A DNA stretch of 6,632 nucleotides. Source: Candidatus Parcubacteria bacterium. GTDB lineage: Bacteria; Patescibacteriota; Minisyncoccia; Phycocordibacterales; PALSA-1337. Positions 1 to 5,381 of the stretch are shown in pieces (position 1 is the stretch's first letter; each line of letters starts with the position of its first letter). The notes under the pieces are model-generated. The model saw only the letters and a program-made list of their open reading frames with translations, made no database searches and had not been told where the DNA came from. A program made the translations under genes and the position numbers. The stretch covers positions 1 through 6,632 of the forward strand of contig JAHFMA010000029.1 of NCBI GenBank assembly GCA_023264475.1, read 5' to 3'.

Positions 1-7
1 GTAAATG

Positions 8-1141
8 TCAAAGCTCCTCTTTTGTGTACCTGTTAGCCGCGTCCCAAAGCATCCAGCCGGTGAGGCCGGAATCATATACAGCCTGCATCTCGGCATGGAC
101 CATAGCTGGAGTATAGTCGGCGCCGAGGTCGAAGGCTTGGAGCCACGGACGGAGCTTGCCCGGAGTGGTCGAAGCGGCTGCGGCGCGCTCTACGGCGCGC
201 GTCATGGTCGTCTTGATGACCTCATATGGATGAGCCGCGGGGCTGTCGTAGCCCTCGAAGCCAGGAATGAAATGCGAGGGATAGACCATCGGCGCCACAT
301 AATCGAAGCTGAGCAAGGCATCCTCTAGGACCTGGCCGATGCCGAGATCGTCCGTGTTGATCGTAGTCTGGCCGAATATATCGGCGGAAGTCACGATGCC
401 GGCCGACGACAGCTCCTTGTGGATATGATCGAAGAAGCTCCCTATAGCCATCCTCCTAGATACGCCTTCAGGCAGGGCGAAGCGCGCATCGCTCATGTCG
501 CCGTCAGACGGGAATCGTATGTAGTCGAAATTGACCTCATCGAATCCGATAGAGTGCACCTCCTTGGATAGATCGACGATATGTCCCCAATATTCTGGGA
601 AATCCGGATCGATGAATGCCAGTCCCTTGCGATCGGTCCAAGGCTTGCCCGGATGCGAGTAGCTCTGCACGGCCAGATCTGGATGAGCGGCCGCATAGAG
701 CGGATCCTGGAAGACAGTTATTCGTGCTATGGCATATATGCCCTTGGCATGGAGCTCAGAGACGAACGCCGGCAGGTCGCTCACGGTGCAGCCCTTGCCC
801 TTGGGGCCAGGGACATTCGAATCGACATACGAGACAGTGCCAGTATAGTCCTTGATATCGATCATCAAGGAATTGATCTGGGTGCCGGATATCGTCGCGA
901 GCACCTTCTCGCGCAAGCGCGGCGTGCCCGCGATGCAAGCCGTCATATAGACCGCCTTCACAGGCTCAGGCGTGCGGATATGAGTGACCGGAGGAGGCAC
1001 CGGCACAGTAGTGGTAGCGGCGGCGACTGTGTTGCCTTCTAGATATGAAATCCGCTCGCCCGGCAACCAGGAATTGGAGACGACGGCATAGGCCGATCCC
1101 ACGGCCGCTAAGACTCCGATCCCGAGGAGCGCGCTCCTCAT
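8..1141 (-). CDS. Putative glycoside hydrolase, DUF4015-type TIM barrel, membrane-anchored or secreted
   Basis: Complete 377-residue protein. Residues 3-22 form a hydrophobic N-terminal segment ending in SAYA, so either a signal peptide or an uncleaved anchor. A Thr/Pro/Val-rich linker (about 38-60) leads to the catalytic-type domain. The domain has the landmarks I associate with the DUF4015 putative glycoside hydrolase family: AVYMTA (63-68), MIDIKDYTG (93-101), FDEVNFDYIRFPSDG (200-214), ADIFGQTT (253-260), APMVYPSHF (283-291), RPWLQAFD (331-338) and GWMLWDAAN (362-370). The acidic residues of the FDEVNFDYIRF block lie where TIM-barrel glycosidases usually carry catalytic or substrate-binding carboxylates. 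The role is therefore probably extracytoplasmic glycan cleavage, but the substrate cannot be read from sequence. The start codon overlaps the stop of the upstream small membrane-protein gene (ATGA), which suggests translational coupling. No Shine-Dalgarno site precedes it. The family call is firm; the enzymatic activity is inferred. Confidence 0.85.
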   Translation of the reverse strand: MRSALLGIGVLAAVGSAYAVVSNSWLPGERISYLEGNTVAAATTTVPVPPPVTHIRTPEPVKAVYMTACIAGTPRLREKVLATISGTQINSLMIDIKDYTGTVSYVDSNVPGPKGKGCTVSDLPAFVSELHAKGIYAIARITVFQDPLYAAAHPDLAVQSYSHPGKPWTDRKGLAFIDPDFPEYWGHIVDLSKEVHSIGFDEVNFDYIRFPSDGDMSDARFALPEGVSRRMAIGSFFDHIHKELSSAGIVTSADIFGQTTINTDDLGIGQVLEDALLSFDYVAPMVYPSHFIPGFEGYDSPAAHPYEVIKTTMTRAVERAAAASTTPGKLRPWLQAFDLGADYTPAMVHAEMQAVYDSGLTGWMLWDAANRYTKEEL

Positions 1142-1407
1142 GAAGCCGTCTTCTGGTCGGGACTGGTAATCTCAGCTGACGGAGCAGGCACAGGAGTGGG
1201 CTCGGCACGGCGCTCTACATAAGAATCAACAGAAGAAGCGGACGCGCGCTGTTCACCGGAGCCTCTGGCATGATAAGAGATGAAGATGATAGCCAGGCCG
1301 GTCGCAACCCCGAGGATAGGCTTGAGCCAACCCGGCAAGCCAAAATAATCTGAAGTCAGGATCATCACCCACACTCCGAGTACCATCAGGATCTGGCGCT
1401 TAGACAT
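1138..1407 (-). CDS. Small two-helix membrane protein with Pro/Ser-rich tail, unknown function
   Basis: An 89-residue protein, not recognised as a named family. It has a short basic N-terminus (MSKRQ) and a first hydrophobic helix at about 5-18. A YFGLPGWLKP turn is followed by a second helix at about 28-45. A hydrophilic tail (46-89) is rich in Ser, Ala, Glu and Pro (EPTPVPAPS). I chose the ATG at 1407 rather than the upstream in-frame ATG at 1425. The upstream start would overlap the rsmI coding end, whereas 1407 lies seven bases after the rsmI stop and exactly where a TATAAT box would start the transcript. The gene ends in a 4-bp ATGA overlap with the DUF4015 gene. The two products are therefore probably made together, and this protein could be an envelope partner of the hydrolase. 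That pairing is inference from layout only. Confidence 0.7.
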   Translation of the reverse strand: MSKRQILMVLGVWVMILTSDYFGLPGWLKPILGVATGLAIIFISYHARGSGEQRASASSVDSYVERRAEPTPVPAPSAEITSPDQKTAS

Positions 1408-1413
1408 ATCAGG

Positions 1414-1443
1414 ATTATAGCGCACCCGGCTCGCCGCTTACAA
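1414..1443 (-). promoter_or_regulatory. Internal promoter for the two downstream minus-strand genes
   Basis: Reading the minus strand there is TTGTAA (1443-1438, 4 of 6 to the sigma70 -35 consensus), an 18-bp spacer, and a perfect TATAAT (1419-1414). The -10 box overlaps the rsmI stop codon TAA. Six bases separate it from the ATG at 1407, so initiation seven bases downstream would fall on the A of that ATG and give a leaderless message. It would let the small membrane protein and the DUF4015 gene be expressed independently of rsmI. The motif match is seen; activity is inferred. Confidence 0.55.
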
Positions 1444-2125
1444 TGACGACGAACTCTCCTCTCTCTTTGTCGGGATGAGATGTGAAGTATGCGAGCACAT
1501 CTCCGGCGCTGCCGGAGATGACCTCTTCAAAGATCTTGGTGAGCTCGCGACAGACCGTGACCTGCTTTTGCGGCCCCAGGTGATCCTTGAGAGATGAGAG
1601 GGCTTTCGCGATGCGATGCGGAGATTCGTAGAAGACCATCGTCCGCTCCGAGCTCGCGATCTCCTTGAAGATCGTCTCCCTGCCCTTCTTGTGAGGGAGG
1701 AATCCCAGGAAGGAGAACTCGGCGCACGGAACTCCGGCGATCGACAATGCCGATGTCAGAGCAGATGGCCCGGGGATGGCTTCGATCTTGAGGGCGCCGG
1801 AGGCCAATTCCTGGGCCAATTCCTTCCTGACCAAAGCGACGAGCGCCGAGCCCGGATCGGAGATACCTGGCGTACCAGCATCGGAGACCAGAGCGAGATT
1901 CTTGCCTTCGCGGAGCATGGAAACAATCTCATTAGCGCGAGCGAGCTTGCTATGAGCGTGATACGAGAGAGTCGGCTTGGAGAGGTTGTGCCGATCGAGC
2001 AGGCGCTTGGTCATGCGCGTATCTTCGCAGAGGATCAGGTCGGCGGCAGACAAGACGCGGAGCGCGCGGAGCGTGATATCTTCGAGGTTGCCGATCGGCG
2101 TGCCGATGATCGAAAGCGTGGCCAT
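1415..2125 (-). CDS. rsmI: 16S rRNA (cytidine-1402 2'-O)-methyltransferase RsmI
   Basis: RsmI uses S-adenosylmethionine to methylate the 2'-OH of C1402 in the decoding centre of 16S rRNA. The 236-residue product shows the family's motifs in order: GTPIGNLEDITLRAL (8-22), CEDTRMTKRLL (33-43), the SAM-binding loop LVSDAGTPGISDPG (79-92), AIPGPSALTSAL (116-127), FLGFLPHKKGRE (139-150), VFYESPHRIAKAL (164-176), CRELTKIFEEV (192-202) and ERGEFVVIVSG (221-231). Many RsmI proteins are some 40-60 residues longer; this copy ends right after the conserved ERGEFVVIV block and so lacks the usual C-terminal extension. I place the start at MATLSIIG, because an ATG 36 bases upstream (2161) adds only a non-family extension and lies across the divergent promoter. 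It is the first gene of a three-gene minus-strand operon and diverges from the ATP-grasp gene. Confidence 0.95.
   Translation of the reverse strand: MATLSIIGTPIGNLEDITLRALRVLSAADLILCEDTRMTKRLLDRHNLSKPTLSYHAHSKLARANEIVSMLREGKNLALVSDAGTPGISDPGSALVALVRKELAQELASGALKIEAIPGPSALTSALSIAGVPCAEFSFLGFLPHKKGRETIFKEIASSERTMVFYESPHRIAKALSSLKDHLGPQKQVTVCRELTKIFEEVISGSAGDVLAYFTSHPDKERGEFVVIVSGEPGAL
1498..1520. repeat. Perfect 10-bp inverted repeat with 3-base loop inside rsmI
   Basis: CATCTCCGGC, loop GCT, then GCCGGAGATG: every one of the ten positions pairs, and seven of the pairs are G-C. It lies in the rsmI coding sequence (around residues ISGSAGD), about 80 bases before the rsmI stop and upstream of the internal promoter. 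In RNA it would form a very stable hairpin. It has no following U-run on either strand, so it does not look like a simple intrinsic terminator. Confidence 0.8.
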
Positions 2126-2132
2126 ACAGGTC

Positions 2133-2161
2133 ACATTACTGCCGATTGAGATAAGCGTCAA
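2133..2161 (-). promoter_or_regulatory. Candidate rsmI promoter
   Basis: On the minus strand, TTGACG (2161-2156, 5 of 6 to the -35 consensus) is followed after 17 bp by TAATGT (2138-2133). The second box is weak (3 of 6) but keeps the important first TA and final T. A start seven bases downstream falls within a base of the rsmI ATG at 2125, again predicting a leaderless message. Its -35 box is interleaved with the divergent promoter of the ATP-grasp gene. Confidence 0.4.
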
Positions 2162-2174
2162 ACTGTACTAGACT
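2146..2174 (+). promoter_or_regulatory. Candidate promoter of the ATP-grasp gene
   Basis: TTGAGA (2146-2151, 5 of 6), a 17-bp spacer and TAGACT (2169-2174, 4 of 6) resemble a sigma70-type promoter. The seventh base after the -10 box is 2181, the A of the ATG of the ATP-grasp gene, so the transcript would be leaderless. There is no Shine-Dalgarno sequence in the bases before that ATG, which agrees with this reading. Activity is inferred from motif and spacing. Confidence 0.5.
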
Positions 2175-2180
2175 TGTGGC

Positions 2181-3416
2181 ATGAACGCCTCCGGCAATGA
2201 GATCATCGTATATGTCACAAGGGATATCGAGCGGGCGCTCGGCTTCGTGCCCAACGAGCGATACTATGTGATCACCAACAGGACCCCGTATTGTGAGATG
2301 GTCAAGAAGCAGCATCCAGACCACGTGATCCTCATCGATAGCCCGACCGGCGAAGCCCTAGGCACCGGCGACCTCCTCCGCCACCCCGAGACCGCCAAAT
2401 TCATGCTCGATCACCGCTCGCCTGCCGGAGCATATCCTTATGTCCTCGTATTCAAGAACACTGCGCGCATTGAGCCCTTGGCCAAAGAGCGCGGCTGGCT
2501 CATCCTCAACCCTCCGGCCGCCAGCGCCGATCGCATAGAGAACAAAGTGAGCCAGATCGCTTGGCTCGGGGACCTCGGGCATTATCTGCCGCCGCATCGC
2601 ATCGAGATCGCCCACAATATCCGCTGGGACGGCAAGCCCTTCGTCATCCAGTGGGCGCACGGCCACACCGGCGCCGGGACGATCCTAGTCCATAGCGAAG
2701 CTGAGCTCATCGCTCTCAAGGAGAAGTTCCCCGAGCGCCGCGCGCGCCTCACCTCCTTCATCCAAGGAGCTTCTTATACCGTGAATGTTGTAGCTGCCCC
2801 CGACGCCATCCTTGTCGGCAATACAAGCTATCAGATAACAGGTATGTCGCCTTTTACCGACAACTCCTTCAGCACCGTCGGCAACGACTGGGGCCTAGCC
2901 CACCGCCTGCTCACCCCCGCCGATCGCCAATCGCTCGACGCGATGATCCGCGACATCGGCGCGCATATGCAGAGAGACTGCTGGCGCGGCCTCTTCGGCA
3001 TCGACGTCATGCACGACTCCGCGACCGGCAAGATGTACTTGATCGAGATCAACGCTCGCCAGCCGGCCTCCGCCACTTTCGAATCGGCCTTGCAAGAAAG
3101 CCGGCGCACCCAAGGCGCCGAGGGCATGACCATATTCGAGGCGCATATCGCCGCCCTGCTCGGCAAGCCGCTCGGCCGAGGGCTCATCCGCATCGAGGAC
3201 GGCGCGCAGATCATCCAGCGCGTGACCAAGAGCGTAGAGTCGGTCCCGGAAGAGGCCCTCGGAGAGCTCGGGCTCTCCGGCTATGATGTCATCGCCTATC
3301 CCAACACCGAAGAGAATGCCGACCTGATCCGCATCCAAAGCCGTAACAGCTTCATGGCCGCACATAACGAATTCAACGAGAGCGGCCTGGCCATCCGCGA
3401 CGCTCTCACGAGATAA
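2181..3416 (+). CDS. ATP-grasp ligase-like protein
   Basis: A 411-residue protein with an ATP-grasp fold, the fold of enzymes that activate a carboxylate as an acyl phosphate and join it to an amine or thiol. Residues 1-110 form an alternating alpha/beta N-terminal domain (IIVYVTRD; HVILIDS). The ATP-grasp part begins near ENKVSQIAWLG (120-130). It has a glycine-rich nucleotide loop HGHTGAGT (160-167) on a strand starting FVIQ, and a central strand pair with TSFIQGASYTVNVV (191-204). The metal-binding region is GLFGIDVMHD (270-279) plus YLIEINARQPAS (286-297), in which E289 and N291 are the expected Mg-ATP ligands. A C-terminal domain follows (about 315-411). The core residues look intact, so it is probably an active ligase. 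The substrate is unknown; it is not a recognisable D-Ala-D-Ala ligase, carbamoyl-phosphate synthase or biotin carboxylase. The gene lies 5 bases upstream of a papain-fold candidate hydrolase and two genes before mraY, a setting compatible with peptide or peptidoglycan-precursor modification. Confidence 0.8.
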   Translation: MNASGNEIIVYVTRDIERALGFVPNERYYVITNRTPYCEMVKKQHPDHVILIDSPTGEALGTGDLLRHPETAKFMLDHRSPAGAYPYVLVFKNTARIEPLAKERGWLILNPPAASADRIENKVSQIAWLGDLGHYLPPHRIEIAHNIRWDGKPFVIQWAHGHTGAGTILVHSEAELIALKEKFPERRARLTSFIQGASYTVNVVAAPDAILVGNTSYQITGMSPFTDNSFSTVGNDWGLAHRLLTPADRQSLDAMIRDIGAHMQRDCWRGLFGIDVMHDSATGKMYLIEINARQPASATFESALQESRRTQGAEGMTIFEAHIAALLGKPLGRGLIRIEDGAQIIQRVTKSVESVPEEALGELGLSGYDVIAYPNTEENADLIRIQSRNSFMAAHNEFNESGLAIRDALTR

Positions 3417-3421
3417 CCTCT

Positions 3422-4198
3422 ATGGCCGTTCAATCACTCTCACCTCAAGCGCTATCCGTGATCGACGGCTATCTCCGCTTCAAGGCCGGGACGGCCGAAT
3501 GCTCCGTCCCTTATTTCAACAACAAGACTATCGCCAGTCGCGGCGGCTTGCGCGCCCATCGCGGCAAAGGCAGCCCCGAAGACATTCGAGAAGAGATCCG
3601 CGGCATCTTCCTCAAGCATCACATCGACATCGAAGCTCTCAAATCAGAGTCCCTCAAGAAGGCCTTGGCCGACCAGAACCTAGGCATCGATTGTTCAGCT
3701 TTCGCCTATCATGTCATGGACGCAGAATATGATGCGCGAGGGCTTGGCCCGCTCGAAGGGTCTCTGATATTCGTCAATTGCAGAGGGCTGTTCGGCAAGA
3801 TCGTCTGCTCTATGAGGCCGGCTGAGAATTGCGATGTGACCACCTTGGCCGATGACGCTAATGCTCGGATCGTCCCGCTGGGCGAGATCGCTCCCGGCGA
3901 CTTCATCACGATGATCGGCGGTCCGGACGGCAATGAGCGCAATCACATCCTCATCATCCACAGCGTCGAGCGCGACGGCAGCAGCCTCAGGTCCATCTCC
4001 TATTCTCACGCAGTCGCCTACCCCGAGGACGGCCTCTACGGCAGCGGCATCCGCCAAGGCACGATCGAGATCACTTCCCCTTCTGGGACCATTCTCGATC
4101 AAGTCTGGAAGGAATCGGGCATGATCGAGAGCGCGAGGCGCATCTTCGAGCGCGCCAAGGCTTCTCGCACCGAGATCCGCCGCCTCAACAAGCTCTAG
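3422..4198 (+). CDS. Papain-fold (NlpC/P60-like) candidate cysteine peptidase or amidase
   Basis: A 258-residue protein without signal peptide or membrane segment, so cytoplasmic unless exported another way. No close family is recognised, but the central part has the layout of an NlpC/P60-type cysteine hydrolase. GIDCSAFAYHVMDA (88-101) matches the DC[SG]xF nucleophile motif, with C91 as candidate catalytic cysteine. IAPGDFITMIGG (156-167) matches the usual PGDL strand. NHILIIHSV (174-182) gives candidate catalytic H175, and SYSHA (193-197) offers a further His. The C-terminal stretch (about 226-258) is a charged, Arg/Lys-rich helix. The gene starts five bases after the ATP-grasp stop, with no Shine-Dalgarno site, so the two are almost certainly cotranscribed and perhaps coupled. 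NlpC/P60-type proteins beside ATP-grasp amidoligases are a known association, in which the hydrolase can cleave or trim what the ligase makes. The fold call is by motif only; the activity is inferred. Confidence 0.6.
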   Translation: MAVQSLSPQALSVIDGYLRFKAGTAECSVPYFNNKTIASRGGLRAHRGKGSPEDIREEIRGIFLKHHIDIEALKSESLKKALADQNLGIDCSAFAYHVMDAEYDARGLGPLEGSLIFVNCRGLFGKIVCSMRPAENCDVTTLADDANARIVPLGEIAPGDFITMIGGPDGNERNHILIIHSVERDGSSLRSISYSHAVAYPEDGLYGSGIRQGTIEITSPSGTILDQVWKESGMIESARRIFERAKASRTEIRRLNKL

Positions 4199-4206
4199 AA
4201 ACGCCT

Positions 4207-4234
4207 TTGAAACGGCCCCGAGCCGTGATATTCT
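4207..4234 (+). promoter_or_regulatory. Candidate mraY promoter with hairpin-forming spacer
   Basis: TTGAAA (4207-4212, 5 of 6) and TATTCT (4229-4234, 4 of 6) are separated by 16 bp in the only sizeable gap of the plus-strand gene set. The seventh to eighth base downstream is 4241-4242, the mraY start codon. The spacer holds an inverted repeat ACGGC/GCCGT (4212-4216 and 4222-4226), which could be a protein site or coincidence. GGAG at 4235-4238 is the best Shine-Dalgarno-like match before any gene here, but only three bases from the ATG, which is short for a working site. Confidence 0.4.
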
Positions 4235-4241
4235 GGAGCGC

Positions 4242-5369
4242 ATGATAACGATCCTCCAAGGGACGGCTGATCTGGCCTATATCATGGGATTCACCCTGAT
4301 CGGCGGCATCGCCGCCTTCCTTTGGGCTCCTCTCCTCATCCGCCTGCTCTTCCGTTGGAACGTCGTCAAGGAGCCCAAAGTCGAGCTCGCCGCCTTAGGG
4401 TCCCACGCCTACAAAGCCAATACCCCGGTCATGGGCGGCATCTTGGTGGTCGTCACCGTAGCCGTCGTCACCTATCTCTTCGACTGGTCGCGATCGTTCA
4501 CTTATGTGCCGGTCGGCGTGATGCTCATCTCTGCTATCCTCGGCGCCCTTGACGACATCATGAACGTCTACGGAGCCGAGCGCCGCTCTAGGAAGCTCGA
4601 CCACGTCCTCACCCTGATCCGAGTCCACCAAGACTGGCGCATGCGCCTCTGGTACGCCACGACCTTGCCTTGGGCGGCTTTCAAGCGTCTCTCCGTCTGG
4701 TTCGGCTCGCGCACCAGCCGCGGCGTCTTCGTGCACGAAAAGCTCATCTTGCAATTCATCGCCGGCTCCGTCACCGCATGGTGGATATATGACAAGTTAG
4801 GCCCTGCTTGGCACTTCATATACCTGCCCTTCGGCTTCGCTTGGAACGCCGGCTGGCTGATCGTGCCCATCACCATCCTGACCGTCATGTTCACGGCCAA
4901 CGCCGTCAATATCGCCGATGGCATGGATGGCCTCGCCGGCGGCATGCTCATCACTACTTTCGGCGCCCTGACCCTGCTCTCTTGGATCAACGGCTTCGGC
5001 GAGGTCGCTATCTTGAACGCCATCACCACCGGCGCCGTCGCAGCCTATACCTATTTCAATATCAAGCCTGCCCGCTTCATGATGGGCGACGTCGGCTCGC
5101 TCGGCCTCGGCGCGCTCTTGGCCGTGAACGCCATGGCTATCGGCGAGATCGGCTCGCTCTTCTTCCTGGGATTCATGTTCTATATCGAGGCTTTCTCCGT
5201 GGTCATCCAGGTCTCTTCCCGTTATGTTCTCGGCCGCAAGATCTTCCGCATGGCGCCTCTCCATCACCACTTCGAGCTCCTCGGCTGGAGCGAAGAGAAA
5301 ACCGTCATGCGCTTCTGGGTCGTGCATTTCGTCTTCGTAGTCTTCGGCTTCTGGTTGGCCCTGCATTAA
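4242..5369 (+). CDS. mraY: Phospho-N-acetylmuramoyl-pentapeptide transferase MraY
   Basis: MraY is the polytopic membrane enzyme that transfers phospho-MurNAc-pentapeptide from UDP to undecaprenyl phosphate, making lipid I on the inner face of the membrane. Diagnostic motifs are all present: KANTPVMGGI (58-67), GALDDIMNV (101-109) with the active-site aspartate pair D104-D105, NAVNIADGMDGLAGG (220-234), FMMGDVGSLGLG (279-290) with catalytic-type D283, and MAPLHHHFELLGWSE (337-351) with the His triplet 341-343. The rest alternates with about ten hydrophobic helices. At 375 residues it is longer than typical MraY (about 320-360). The excess sits between the DD motif and the helix starting KLILQFIAG. 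This cytoplasmic loop, roughly 107-166, is about 40 residues longer than I expect, with a basic/aromatic composition (QDWRMRLWY, WAAFKRLSVWF). The gene is not in a mur/fts cluster; it lies between the papain-fold hydrolase and a transferase starting 12 bases after it. Family assignment is very secure. Confidence 0.97.
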   Translation: MITILQGTADLAYIMGFTLIGGIAAFLWAPLLIRLLFRWNVVKEPKVELAALGSHAYKANTPVMGGILVVVTVAVVTYLFDWSRSFTYVPVGVMLISAILGALDDIMNVYGAERRSRKLDHVLTLIRVHQDWRMRLWYATTLPWAAFKRLSVWFGSRTSRGVFVHEKLILQFIAGSVTAWWIYDKLGPAWHFIYLPFGFAWNAGWLIVPITILTVMFTANAVNIADGMDGLAGGMLITTFGALTLLSWINGFGEVAILNAITTGAVAAYTYFNIKPARFMMGDVGSLGLGALLAVNAMAIGEIGSLFFLGFMFYIEAFSVVIQVSSRYVLGRKIFRMAPLHHHFELLGWSEEKTVMRFWVVHFVFVVFGFWLALH

Positions 5370-5381
5370 GCCAGACCTCGC

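Noticed and set aside
581..1042. A plus-strand frame of 153 codons opposite the DUF4015 gene.
   Set aside because: It is Arg/Asp/Ile-rich, has no motif, and is antisense to clearly conserved family motifs.
2126..2161. A longer rsmI with start at 2161.
   Set aside because: The extra twelve residues precede the normal family start MATLSIIGTPIGN and would cover the divergent promoter region; the start at 2125 fits family and promoter.
4235..4238. GGAG as a Shine-Dalgarno site for mraY.
   Set aside because: It is only three bases from the ATG, whereas working sites usually sit about 5-9 bases away; it is kept only as a weak possibility in the promoter entry.
3695..4243. A minus-strand open frame of 182 codons opposite the papain-fold gene.
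   Set aside because: It has low-complexity Asp/Ala/Arg content and no recognisable domain, while the opposite strand has a motif-bearing frame with tight operon spacing.
4797..5366. A minus-strand open frame of 189 codons opposite mraY.
   Set aside because: Its composition is Asp/Glu/His/Gly-rich without any motif and it mirrors the conserved mraY codons, so it is an antisense shadow.
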